From assembly GCA_017551215.1 (NCBI GenBank), contig JAFZMA010000149.1, forward strand, positions 1 to 32,599: a DNA stretch of 32,599 bases. Direction: 5' to 3'. A model generated the notes under the pieces. The model had not been told where the DNA came from, did no database searches, and saw only the letters and a program-made list of their open reading frames with translations. The position numbers were made by a program, and so were the translations under genes. Below are positions 7,211-16,066 of the stretch, one piece after another; the first letter of the stretch is position 1, and each line of letters begins with the position of its first letter. This DNA is from Bacteroidales bacterium (GTDB lineage Bacteria > Bacteroidota > Bacteroidia > Bacteroidales > UBA932).

Positions 7211-8608
7211 TTAGACTTCGTTGGAGAAATCGCTGGAGAACAGGTTCTCGCTGCTAAGGGCTCCCTTAAGTTTGCCCCACAGGTTTCTTCCGGTTTTTCC
7301 TTGCTTCTTGCCTGGCTTGGATGCGGAAGAGGAATCTGCCGGAATCGGCACGGATGTTTCAGCATCTATGAGCACAGGTTCTGCGTTTTCTTCTACAGGC
7401 TGGAATACAGGCTCTTCTATTGAGGTAACGCAGTTGGTGAATATTATGCCCTCTTCCTCCATCCTCTGGAATGCGTGGATGAGCATTCCTGCTGCCGTCG
7501 AGGATGTAGGCTCCTTGGCCAAATCACAAGAAGAAGGATCTATCGCGAATACGTTTGGACTACCAACCCTTGCTTCATAACCAGTAACAAAATTAGCGAG
7601 GTTGGTAAGGTTCTTGATCTTGGAGCCGCCTCCTGTCAGAACCATTCCGCTGCGTATAACGTCTTTGAACCCAGACTGCTCAACATGCCAGCAAACGGCC
7701 TCCAGAATCTCTTCCATCCTGGCCTGGATTATCCGAGCCAAAACCTTGAGATGTACCTCTTTGCCGCCGTTTGCGCCTACGGTAGGGATGAGGATTCTCT
7801 TGTCTGCATCGGCATAGTCGCTGAAGCAGCAGCCGTAGTTTGTCTTGATGAGTTCAGCCTTGTCGTTTGCAATGCCGCAGCCTATGCAGATATCTTCCGT
7901 AATGGAGTTTCCTCCGAAAGGAATAATGCCAGCATAACGTATGATGTTGTGGTGGAATACAATCACGTCTGTGGTTCCGCCTCCTATGTCCACAAGTATG
8001 GAACCTACCTCCATTTCGTCCTCGGAAAGCACGGCCTTGGCAGAGGCAACCGGCTCAAGCACAATCTCCAGCGGCTGTATGCCGGAGAGCTGGAGGGTGC
8101 TCTGGATCATCCTCTGGGAGTTCTCCTTTCCGATGAACAGCTTGAAACGAGCCTGAATGTTGCGGCCCAGCATTCCTACCGGTTCGCTTACGCTCATGTA
8201 GTTGTCTACGTTGTAACTCTGAGGTACGGAGTACAGAACCTTATTCCCGTCGTCCAGGACATAGTTGTAGGTGTTCTGTGTAATCTTCACAATCTCATCC
8301 TGCGTAATAAGGTTGTTGAAGTTTTCCCTCTGCACCTGGAACGGCTCAGGAGCGATGCACTTGATGTCTTGGCCGGCTATTCCCACAAAGGCTTTGGTCA
8401 CCTTCATGTGAATCTGGTCCTCGACCATCTTAAGTGCCTTGTTGAGAGCCTGGTTGGCGAGTCTTACGTTTTCTACTCTTCCCCTTTTGATACCTCTTGA
8501 CGGAGCCTCTCCAAAGGCTACGATCTTGACTCCGAGGTTTGTTTTCTCTCCTACGGCCACTGCTACTTTTGTGGTTCCGAGATCGATGGCAGCAATCAAA
8601 TCTTTCAT
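7211..8608 (-). CDS. ftsA: Cell division protein FtsA
   Basis: The actin-like ATPase that tethers FtsZ to the membrane, 465 residues. The phosphate-1 loop is at the start (AAIDLGTTKVAVAVGE), the phosphate-2 region reads VDIGGGTTDVIVF, and the adenosine-binding stretch MVLTGGGSKIKNL follows. The SHS2-like 1C domain occupies about residues 85-165. The C-terminal tail after about residue 390 is long and low in complexity, then holds GRNLWGKLKGAL, a likely amphipathic membrane-targeting helix that is not at the extreme C-terminus. Total length is above the roughly 420 of E. coli FtsA, as is common in Bacteroidetes. It lies 20 nt after ftsQ. Confidence 0.97.
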   Translation of the reverse strand: MKDLIAAIDLGTTKVAVAVGEKTNLGVKIVAFGEAPSRGIKRGRVENVRLANQALNKALKMVEDQIHMKVTKAFVGIAGQDIKCIAPEPFQVQRENFNNLITQDEIVKITQNTYNYVLDDGNKVLYSVPQSYNVDNYMSVSEPVGMLGRNIQARFKLFIGKENSQRMIQSTLQLSGIQPLEIVLEPVASAKAVLSEDEMEVGSILVDIGGGTTDVIVFHHNIIRYAGIIPFGGNSITEDICIGCGIANDKAELIKTNYGCCFSDYADADKRILIPTVGANGGKEVHLKVLARIIQARMEEILEAVCWHVEQSGFKDVIRSGMVLTGGGSKIKNLTNLANFVTGYEARVGSPNVFAIDPSSCDLAKEPTSSTAAGMLIHAFQRMEEEGIIFTNCVTSIEEPVFQPVEENAEPVLIDAETSVPIPADSSSASKPGKKQGKTGRNLWGKLKGALSSENLFSSDFSNEV

Positions 8609-8628
8609 ATTGTTTTTGTTGTTACTGG

Positions 8629-9438
8629 TTATGTGTTAGTGTATCTGTTCTTTTTTGTGCAGACAATCTGTCCGCGGTATTTCAGGTTAACGCCGGAATA
8701 TTTATCCCATCCAGCCTTGGGAACAATGTATGTGTAAAAGGAGTGGAGCTTGTTGAATTTCTCGGCGATGTTATCAAGGTCTCCGAAGATAATCCTCTGG
8801 TCTCCAGCTCTTGTGATGAGTTCAATGTCTCCCTCGTCGTTGAAGAAAATCTCCTCTATCTGGGCATTCCAGAACGGGTGCTTTTCCAGGTACATTCCAA
8901 GGTTCAGTATCCTTCCCAGCCATGAGGTTGTGTCTTTGCCCTGCGGATTCTCGTCCATTAGCACGTCTAGAGGAACCTTGCCCGTAACTACCGGAACGTA
9001 TGACGAGTAGTTCTCTATCAGAGGGAATACAAACGCTGTCTCGTCCATGTAGAATCCTCCGTCTTGAGTCTGTATCCTGATGACCGGCTTCCTCTGGCGG
9101 ATTTCTATGTTCATGATTCCGTCTCTGGTCACGTATGCCTGGCTTTCCTTGACAACGCTGCGGTGGTTCAGAAGAGCCTCTATCTGTTGCAGATGGATGC
9201 TGTCTATCCGGCGTCCCACAACGTTTCCGGCAAAGCGGTCTATTATGTCCACAATCTCCTGCTTTGTCACGAACTTGTTCAGCGAACTGTCCAGCAGGGT
9301 GACCTTGATGCTCTTTACAACTTCCTGGCTCTTACCCTTTTGACGCAGGTCTGAGGCAAAGTGGAAATAGGCCACCGCTGCTGCGGCAAGAACCGCATAC
9401 AGCAACCCACCTAATATGTTTTTCCAAACTTTTCTCAT
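8629..9438 (-). CDS. ftsQ: Cell division protein FtsQ (DivIB)
   Basis: A 269-residue bitopic divisome protein with a short cytoplasmic N-terminus (MRKVWKN), one transmembrane segment at about residues 8-27, and an extracytoplasmic part. Residues about 45-115 form a POTRA-like domain, including FVTKQEIVDII and the segment HRSVVKESQAYV, then the FtsQ beta domain with IEIRQRKPVIRI. The start codon overlaps the stop of the fused murG-murC gene in the form ATGA, indicating translational coupling. It normally bridges FtsL/FtsB with FtsA-associated components; ftsB is not in this window. Confidence 0.93.
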   Translation of the reverse strand: MRKVWKNILGGLLYAVLAAAAVAYFHFASDLRQKGKSQEVVKSIKVTLLDSSLNKFVTKQEIVDIIDRFAGNVVGRRIDSIHLQQIEALLNHRSVVKESQAYVTRDGIMNIEIRQRKPVIRIQTQDGGFYMDETAFVFPLIENYSSYVPVVTGKVPLDVLMDENPQGKDTTSWLGRILNLGMYLEKHPFWNAQIEEIFFNDEGDIELITRAGDQRIIFGDLDNIAEKFNKLHSFYTYIVPKAGWDKYSGVNLKYRGQIVCTKKNRYTNT

Positions 9439-11957
9439 TTTATCAGTTTTTCCAGCGGCTCCACAAAGCGGTCTATGTTGCCCGCTCCGAAAGTCACCAG
9501 AAGGTCTATCTTTCCTTCCTCCAGCCTGCCTTTAATCAGCTCCATAAGCTCTTCCTTGGTAATCAGGACTTTGTCGCTGAGGCTGATCTTGTTGAAAATC
9601 AGTTCGGAAGTTACTCCTTCAATAGGCAATTCCCTGGCAGGGTAGATGTCCAGCAGGATTACATTGTCCGCAGTGCTCAAGGCTTCTGCAAATCCGTCTG
9701 CCAGGTCTCTTGTCCTGGTGTAGAGGTGAGGCTGGAACACGGCGGTCAGCTTCCTGCCCGGGAAGGCCTCCCTGAGAGAGCTGATGGTTGTTGCAATCTC
9801 CTGAGGATGATGGGCATAGTCATCTATGTACACAACTTTAGGAGTGTTTACGTGGATGTCCATTCTCCTTTGCACGCCACGGAAAGATGCAAGCGCTTTT
9901 TTCAGACTCTCCTTGTCAACTCCAGCCAGAAGCGCTACAGCGGAAGCGGCAACTGCGTTCTCTATGTTTACCCACCCCGGAACTCCCACGGTGCAGCCTT
10001 CCACGTTGCCGATTTCAGGCGGGCAGTTGAGGGTGAAGCGGAACATTCCGGTTTCTTTGCCGTCCTGCTTTATCGGCTCTATGTCAGAGGTATAGAAGTC
10101 CGGAGCCTTGCCTTCTTTGGCCGTGAACGCATAGCTCAGAATCTTGGCTTTTACGTTGGACGTGTCCAGTATAATGCCCTGTTTTACTATAAGGTATCCG
10201 TCTGCATCTACCTGAGAGGCGAACTTGGCGTAAGCCTCCCTCATGTTCTCCACCGTTCCGTATATGTCCAGATGGTCCGGATCTGTAGCCGTAACTACCG
10301 CAATATGAGGGAACAGCTGATGGAAAGATCGGTCAAACTCGTCTGCCTCCGCTACAATGGTATCGTTGGCAGCCAGCAGAAGGTTGCTTCCATAGTTCTT
10401 GGAAATTCCTCCCAGAAACGCGTTGCATCCCTTGCCGCTGCTCTGGATTATATGGGCCAGCAAAGTGCTTGTTGTTGTCTTGCCGTGGCTTCCGCTTATT
10501 GCCAGGCATGTTTTTCCCTCAGCGATGTGTCCAAGGGCTCGGCTTCTCTTGATGACCTTGTAGCCCTGGGCGTTGACCGTTACAAGCTCCTGCATGTCAG
10601 CCGGTATGGCCGGGGTGTAGATGACAAGCGTATTGTCCTTGTCCTGCGGAATCATGGCAGGATTGTCCTCATAGTGAATGGCGATTCCTTCATTTTCCAG
10701 AGCCTTTGTCAGCGGACTTGGCGTGCGGTCGTATCCGCTCACGCTGCAGCCGCGGCTCTTGTAATATCTTGCAAGGGCGCTCATGCCGATTCCCCCGATG
10801 CCGATGAAGTACACGTTCTTTGGCTCGGCCGGCTTTGCCTGAAAGTTCTTTCCCTTGCAGAGTTTGAGGCACTCGTCCGCAATCTCTTTTCCTGCGTTAG
10901 GCTTTGCGAGCCTGAGTATATTCCCTTCCAGGAGAGCGCGTTTTCCGCAGTCTGCTATTAGGTTGTCTATCACGTCCATAAGTTTCTGCTCAGCCTCCGC
11001 GTCCCTTACAATCATTGCGGCATCCTTGTTTACCAGAGACATGGCGTTGTGTGTCTGATGGTCTTCCGCCACGTTAGGGCTTGGCACGAACACCGTGCAT
11101 TTGCCGGCTACGCAAAGCTCTGATATTGTGCCGGCTCCGGCGCGGCTTACCACTATGTCGGCAGCGGCGTAGGCAAGGTCCATCCTGCTAATGAAATCAG
11201 TACAACAGACACACTCATGAGGATTAGATTTCAAAAACTCGTCTATCTCTTTCTTATAGACCTTGCCGCACTGCCAAATAACCTGGAATCCCTTTATGCG
11301 GTCTTCCAGTATAGCTTTTTTCATACAGTTGTTAAGGGTACGGCACCCCAGGCTTCCGCCAACCACGAACACGGTTTTCTTCTGAGGGTCGAGGTTGTAG
11401 AACCGGATTCCCTCTTCCTTCATCTCTGGAGTGCAGCGCACTATCTCCTTGCGGATAGGGTTTCCGGTTATCAGTATCTTGTCCTTAGGGAAGAAGCGTT
11501 CCATGTTGTCGTAGGCCACGCATATTTTTGCCGCCTTGGAGGCGTTCTTTCTGTTTACGATTCCCGCAAAGGAATTCTGCTCCTGAAGGAGTACTGGAAC
11601 TTTCAAGGCTGCGGCTGCGGAAACCACTGCTGCAGAGGCGTATCCACCAACTCCAACAACAAAGTCCGGGCGGAAATCCTTTACGATTCTCTTTGCCAGA
11701 CGGCGGCACTTCAGGTAATCCCTGGCTACGCCAATGTTGGACAAAGAGTATAACGGCCTGTGGAGTCCTCTTGCCGGGATGCCTTTGATAGGGTATCCTG
11801 CAGCAGGGACTTTTTCCATTTCCATTCTTCCGCTGGCTCCCACAAAGAGGATGTCCGCATCGGGAACCTGAGCCCTAATGGCGTTTGCTATTGAGATTGC
11901 CGGGAATATGTGGCCCCCGGTTCCGCCTCCGCTTACTATGACTTTTAAATTATTCAT
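9435..11957 (-). CDS. murG-murC: MurG-MurC fusion: lipid II GlcNAc transferase plus UDP-MurNAc-L-alanine ligase
   Basis: One uninterrupted 840-residue frame holding two complete peptidoglycan enzymes. Residues 1-369 are MurG: the GGGTGGHIFPA loop at about 10-20, the NSFAG segment near 128-132, the UDP-GlcNAc site SRAGAGTISELC at 271-282 and PNVAEDHQTHNA near 294-305. Residues 380-840 are MurC: the Rossmann start NVYFIGIGGIGMSALA at 381-396, the ATP loop SGSHGKTTT at 488-496, the EADEFDRSF stretch at 537-545 and DYAHHP at 713-718. They are joined by about ten residues (KNFQAKPAEP) with no ATG in the linker; the only alternative start there is a GTG already inside MurC's first strand. In most bacteria these are two genes. 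MurG acts at the membrane on lipid I and MurC in the cytoplasm on UDP-MurNAc, so the fusion would tether MurC to the membrane. ftsQ overlaps its stop by 4 nt. Confidence 0.95.
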   Translation of the reverse strand: MNNLKVIVSGGGTGGHIFPAISIANAIRAQVPDADILFVGASGRMEMEKVPAAGYPIKGIPARGLHRPLYSLSNIGVARDYLKCRRLAKRIVKDFRPDFVVGVGGYASAAVVSAAAALKVPVLLQEQNSFAGIVNRKNASKAAKICVAYDNMERFFPKDKILITGNPIRKEIVRCTPEMKEEGIRFYNLDPQKKTVFVVGGSLGCRTLNNCMKKAILEDRIKGFQVIWQCGKVYKKEIDEFLKSNPHECVCCTDFISRMDLAYAAADIVVSRAGAGTISELCVAGKCTVFVPSPNVAEDHQTHNAMSLVNKDAAMIVRDAEAEQKLMDVIDNLIADCGKRALLEGNILRLAKPNAGKEIADECLKLCKGKNFQAKPAEPKNVYFIGIGGIGMSALARYYKSRGCSVSGYDRTPSPLTKALENEGIAIHYEDNPAMIPQDKDNTLVIYTPAIPADMQELVTVNAQGYKVIKRSRALGHIAEGKTCLAISGSHGKTTTSTLLAHIIQSSGKGCNAFLGGISKNYGSNLLLAANDTIVAEADEFDRSFHQLFPHIAVVTATDPDHLDIYGTVENMREAYAKFASQVDADGYLIVKQGIILDTSNVKAKILSYAFTAKEGKAPDFYTSDIEPIKQDGKETGMFRFTLNCPPEIGNVEGCTVGVPGWVNIENAVAASAVALLAGVDKESLKKALASFRGVQRRMDIHVNTPKVVYIDDYAHHPQEIATTISSLREAFPGRKLTAVFQPHLYTRTRDLADGFAEALSTADNVILLDIYPARELPIEGVTSELIFNKISLSDKVLITKEELMELIKGRLEEGKIDLLVTFGAGNIDRFVEPLEKLIK

Positions 11958-11966
11958 AACAACGTT

Positions 11967-13379
11967 TTATTCGTCTGGACCTAACTGGTCTGCATATCTT
12001 TGTTTAAGATACTCGTCTCTTTCTTCCTGGCTCATGGCATCTTGCTTAAGCTGCTCTGCCATAGCTTCTTTCCGCTCCTCTTCCTTCTTGCGCTCGCGCT
12101 CCAGGCGTTTCTGTTCCTTTTCCAGCCTTTCCTTTTCAATTAGCAATGCTTCTGCATCTTCCTTGGTTCTGGAGATGGACAGGATGATTCCGAACGCGCA
12201 GCTGATAATCACAAAGGAGGTTCCTCCAAGGCTTATAAGCGGAAGGGTGTGTCCGGTTACCGGGAATATGCCAACGTTCACCAGAATGTGAAGCATTGCC
12301 TGCACCAGGATTACGGCCCCAAGTCCTCCTGCCGTAACGGCGGAAAAGACAGTGCGGCATCCCTTGACTATCAGCACACAGCGGTAGAAGAAGATTACGT
12401 AGAGCATCATCACCAGAACCCCTCCCCAGAGTCCGTATTCCTCCAGTATGATGGAATAGATGTAGTCTGAATAAGGGTGAGGCAATACATATCGCTGAGT
12501 ACTCTTGCCCGGCCCCTTTCCTAATAAGCCTCCTTCCTTTACGGCTATCTGGGCCATGTCTGCCTGCAGGGTTTCGTCTGCAAGGCGCTGCTGCTCCCTC
12601 TTGCTCAATGTGCTCACATCCACCGCATCCTCGCTGCTGAAGAACCGGTTGAACCTTTCTATTGCGGTGTCCATTCTCGGGAAGATTCCGCGGTGCTCCG
12701 TGGTGAAAGGCTTGCTGGCCAGATGCAACAGGATAAGCGCTACAACTCCAGCCGCTCCCAGTCCAATGGTCTTGAGCAGGTAGGATGGCTTTATTCCGGC
12801 TAAGAACAGGACTATGAAGCATATCAGAGCCAGATAAAGTGCGGCGGAGACACTTCCGACAAGCACAAGCACAATGCAGACTCCGATAGGGGCAACAATC
12901 TTCAGCAGGAAGCTCTTGTATGTGTCTATCTTCATGATTTCCAGAGCTCTTGCAAGATAGAGCACAATGGCTATCTTGGCGAACTCCGTAGGCTGGAACT
13001 GGATTCCTCCTATGGACAGCCATCTCTGGGCGTCGTTTGTCTTGACTCCTACAGCAAGAGTCAGGACCAGCAGCACAATGACCAGAAGGAGGCTCAGCAT
13101 GGAGAACATCCTGTACCATTTCGGCGGAATCTTGTAGCAGATGAACAAGGCGGCGATACCCAGCACCACAAACCTTATCTGCTTCATCAGGATGCCAAAG
13201 TTGGTGCTGCCCTTCATATAGGCCAGAGAGCTGCTGGCCGAATATATGAGGGCGATGGAAATGAGACTCAGAAGGAAGAAGATGGCCCATATAACCTTGT
13301 CTCCGTGGAGACGGCTCATCACCTCTTCCTGAGCATCCCGCTTTGCGCTTTCCTGTATGTCCTTTTCCTTGTCTGCCAT
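11967..13379 (-). CDS. ftsW: Peptidoglycan glycosyltransferase FtsW
   Basis: A SEDS-family polytopic membrane protein of about 470 residues that polymerises septal glycan strands with FtsI. About ten hydrophobic segments are visible between residues 30 and 405. Family motifs include GGIQFQPTEFAKIA near the middle and GHTLPLISLGGTSF near the end of the membrane part. After the last helix comes a highly charged tail of about 60 residues (Glu, Lys and Arg rich, for example EKERLEKEQKRLERERKKEE) that should form a cytoplasmic coiled coil. I chose the ATG at 13379; the in-frame TTG two codons upstream is less likely. It lies 12 nt after murD and 9 nt before murG-murC. Confidence 0.95.
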   Translation of the reverse strand: MADKEKDIQESAKRDAQEEVMSRLHGDKVIWAIFFLLSLISIALIYSASSSLAYMKGSTNFGILMKQIRFVVLGIAALFICYKIPPKWYRMFSMLSLLLVIVLLVLTLAVGVKTNDAQRWLSIGGIQFQPTEFAKIAIVLYLARALEIMKIDTYKSFLLKIVAPIGVCIVLVLVGSVSAALYLALICFIVLFLAGIKPSYLLKTIGLGAAGVVALILLHLASKPFTTEHRGIFPRMDTAIERFNRFFSSEDAVDVSTLSKREQQRLADETLQADMAQIAVKEGGLLGKGPGKSTQRYVLPHPYSDYIYSIILEEYGLWGGVLVMMLYVIFFYRCVLIVKGCRTVFSAVTAGGLGAVILVQAMLHILVNVGIFPVTGHTLPLISLGGTSFVIISCAFGIILSISRTKEDAEALLIEKERLEKEQKRLERERKKEEERKEAMAEQLKQDAMSQEERDEYLKQRYADQLGPDE

Positions 13380-13391
13380 TGACAAAACTTC

Positions 13392-14732
13392 CTATAATTC
13401 TCTTACCGCTTTCTTGAATTGTTCTCCGCGATCTTCATAGCTCTTGAACAGGTCGAAGCTGGCGCAGCATGGGCTCAAGAGCACCGTGTCTCCAGGGGCC
13501 GCATTCTCGTAAGCGGCTTTTACAGCGTCTTTTGCGCTGGTAACATCTATTATCTTGTCTACCTTGTCCCCAAAGCACTCGTGCAGTTTCTCGTTGTGGA
13601 GTCCCATGCAGATGAGCACCTTTACCTTGTCCTTTACGAATTTGTAGAGAGGGCTGTAGTCATTGCCCTTGTCCTTTCCGCCGGCTATCCAGACAACCGG
13701 AGTTGTCATGCTCTCCAAAGCGTACCAGGCGGAATCCACATTGGTTGCCTTGGAATCGTTGATGTACATCACTCCCTTGATAGACATCACTTTCTCCAGA
13801 CGGTGCTCAACTCCCTGGAAATTCATCAGAGACTCGCGGATTACCTTGTTGTCTATGTTCACGGCCTTGGCGGCTATTGCTGCGGCCATGGAGTTGTAGA
13901 CATTGTGCTTTCCCTGCAGGGCAAGTTCCTTCAGGTACATGGAGTACTCGTCATCCTCGTAGCGTACGAACAGGCGGTCTTCGTCTATGAAGGCTCCCTG
14001 GTCTACCTTCTTCTTCTGGGTGAACGGGAGTTTCTTGGCTGTGAGCACTATGCGGTCCAGCTCCTTGGCGGTGATAGGGTCGTCTGCGCAGAACACGAAG
14101 CATTCCCTGTCTGTAAGGTTCTGAACAATGCGGAACTTGGCGTCCACATAGTTCTGCATCTTGAACTGGTAACGGTCCAGATGGTCCGGTGTAATGTTGG
14201 TGAGGATTGCTATGTCTGCCTTGAAGGCGTACATTCCGTCCAGCTGGAAACTGCTGAGCTCAATTACGTAGTAATCGAATTTCTCGGTTGCCACCTGATA
14301 GGCATAGCTCTTTCCGATATTGCCGGCGAGTCCCACGTTAAGCCCCGCGTTCTTTAGCATATAGTAGATGAGGGATGTTGTGGTGGTCTTGCCGTTGCTT
14401 CCGGTTATGCAGATTTTCTTTGCGCGGTCGTAACGTCCGGCAAACTCTATTTCGGATATTACCGGTATGCGGTATTCCCTGATACTCTGAACCATAGGAT
14501 TCTCTTCCGGAATACCTGGGCTTTTCACCACTTCATCTGCACAGAGGATTTTCTCCTCCGTGTGGCCTCCTTCTTCATATTCAATCTGGAACTTGGAGAG
14601 AGTCTGCTTGTATTGCGGCTTTATTGTTCCCGCATCGCTGAGGAAAACGTCAAAACCCTTGACTTTTGCCAGGACGGCGCTTCCCACTCCGCTTTCTCCG
14701 CCTCCGAGTACTACAATTCTTTTCTTACCCAT
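13392..14732 (-). CDS. murD: UDP-MurNAc-L-alanine:D-glutamate ligase
   Basis: The cytoplasmic Mur ligase that adds D-glutamate to UDP-MurNAc-L-Ala, 446 residues, the usual length. The N-terminal Rossmann domain begins with RIVVLGGGESGVGSAVLA. The ATP-binding loop ITGSNGKTTTT is near residue 110, ITPDHLDRY near 180, and the C-terminal domain has EHRLEKV followed by NDSKATNVDSAWYAL. All are hallmarks of MurD. It is 37 nt downstream of mraY and 12 nt upstream of ftsW. Confidence 0.96.
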   Translation of the reverse strand: MGKKRIVVLGGGESGVGSAVLAKVKGFDVFLSDAGTIKPQYKQTLSKFQIEYEEGGHTEEKILCADEVVKSPGIPEENPMVQSIREYRIPVISEIEFAGRYDRAKKICITGSNGKTTTTSLIYYMLKNAGLNVGLAGNIGKSYAYQVATEKFDYYVIELSSFQLDGMYAFKADIAILTNITPDHLDRYQFKMQNYVDAKFRIVQNLTDRECFVFCADDPITAKELDRIVLTAKKLPFTQKKKVDQGAFIDEDRLFVRYEDDEYSMYLKELALQGKHNVYNSMAAAIAAKAVNIDNKVIRESLMNFQGVEHRLEKVMSIKGVMYINDSKATNVDSAWYALESMTTPVVWIAGGKDKGNDYSPLYKFVKDKVKVLICMGLHNEKLHECFGDKVDKIIDVTSAKDAVKAAYENAAPGDTVLLSPCCASFDLFKSYEDRGEQFKKAVREL

Positions 14733-14769
14733 ATATGCTCTTTATTTTTCTTTTTGTTCACCGATGAAT

Positions 14770-16050
14770 TTATCTGATCTTCAATGTTATTACAGAGAGG
14801 ATGCCCAGCACTATCGTGATGATCCAGAAACGCACTGTAATCTTTGCCTCCGGGGTGATGTGGTACGGCCACTGTATGAGGGCATCCGGGTTCTCTTTCT
14901 GGAAGTGATGGTGCAACGGGCTCATTCTGAATACTCTTACGCCTTCTCCCTTCTTCTTTTTAGTGTATTTGAAATAGTATCTCTGTATGAGTACGCTAAG
15001 GCTTTCCACGAAGAAGATTCCGCAGAAGATAGGGATGAGGAATTCCTTCCTTATCATTATTGCGGCTACTCCGATTATTCCTCCGATTGCCAGGGAACCG
15101 GTATCTCCCATGAATACCTGGGCCGGGAACGTGTTGTACCAGAGGAAGCCAATAAGCGCTCCCACAAATGCGGCCATGAAGATCACTATCTCTGCCGTGT
15201 TCGGGATGTACATTATGTTCAGGTAATCCGCAAAGATGGCGTTGCCGCTCAGGTAGGCCAGTATGGCAACCGTGGCTCCCACTATGGCGGACGTGCCGGT
15301 GGCGAGCCCGTCCATTCCGTCTGTCAGGTTGGTTCCGTTGGATACCGCTATCACTATGAACGTAATGATTATCACATAGATGATATTGGTTGCCCAGTCT
15401 CTGAAACGGCCTTCTCCAGGAGCCAGCCATGAGTATTTGAACTCGTTGTGCTTGAGGAAAGGAATGGTGGTGGTACGGCTTTTTACATCGCGATAATAAA
15501 TGACCTTCTGGTCTCCCACTCCACGGACCACTTCTTTCTGCTCTCCCTCATGAGGGGTGTCGCTGTAAAGGCGGATTACATTTTGCTTGCTGACAAGAAG
15601 GGTGACTCCCACCACGATTCCAACGGCCAGCTGGCCGAATATCTTGTATTTCTCCTTAAGACCCTCCTTGTTTTTCTTGAAGACCTTGATGGAGTCGTCC
15701 TTGAATCCTATGAGTCCCAGACATAAAGTGGTGAATATCAGCAGCAGCACGTACACGCTGGTCAGGTTGCAGAACAGCAGAACAGGAATCAGAATGGAAA
15801 GCAGGATGATGAGTCCTCCCATGGTAGGGGTGCCTTTCTTTGCAAGCTGGCCTTCCAGTCCAAGATCGCGGATGGTCTCTCCAATCTGCTTGGCCTGAAG
15901 GCGGCGGATTATCTTGGGGCCTATCCAGAATGCGATAATGAGTGCCAGTATAATGCAGGCAGCTCCCCTGAATGAGATGTAATTCATTAGGTTAGCTCCA
16001 GGGATATCCCATCCCATGCTCTCGAACCATTTGAAAAGATGATATAACAT
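14770..16050 (-). CDS. mraY: Phospho-MurNAc-pentapeptide translocase MraY
   Basis: The integral membrane enzyme that transfers phospho-MurNAc-pentapeptide from UDP to undecaprenyl phosphate, forming lipid I. It has 426 residues, longer than the 360 of E. coli MraY. The Asp-rich signature appears as GFKDDSIKVFKKN, the second as NLTDGMDGLATG, and the cytoplasmic His motif as MSPLHHHFQ. The extra length is an insert of about 55 residues (from SDTPHEGEQ to GEGRFRDW) between two transmembrane helices, a feature common in Bacteroidetes MraY. About ten membrane segments are visible. It follows murE by 16 nt. Confidence 0.96.
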   Translation of the reverse strand: MLYHLFKWFESMGWDIPGANLMNYISFRGAACIILALIIAFWIGPKIIRRLQAKQIGETIRDLGLEGQLAKKGTPTMGGLIILLSILIPVLLFCNLTSVYVLLLIFTTLCLGLIGFKDDSIKVFKKNKEGLKEKYKIFGQLAVGIVVGVTLLVSKQNVIRLYSDTPHEGEQKEVVRGVGDQKVIYYRDVKSRTTTIPFLKHNEFKYSWLAPGEGRFRDWATNIIYVIIITFIVIAVSNGTNLTDGMDGLATGTSAIVGATVAILAYLSGNAIFADYLNIMYIPNTAEIVIFMAAFVGALIGFLWYNTFPAQVFMGDTGSLAIGGIIGVAAIMIRKEFLIPIFCGIFFVESLSVLIQRYYFKYTKKKKGEGVRVFRMSPLHHHFQKENPDALIQWPYHITPEAKITVRFWIITIVLGILSVITLKIR

Positions 16051-16066
16051 AATCTTCTTCTATCTT

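Noticed and set aside
7475..8500. A 341-codon plus-strand frame opposite ftsA
   Set aside because: It is antisense to a certain gene and has no domain or translation signal.
12136..13290. A 384-codon minus-strand frame inside ftsW in another phase
   Set aside because: It overlaps ftsW on the same strand; FtsW has the expected membrane segments and motifs, whereas this frame is rich in Arg, His, Pro and Cys as out-of-frame translations are.
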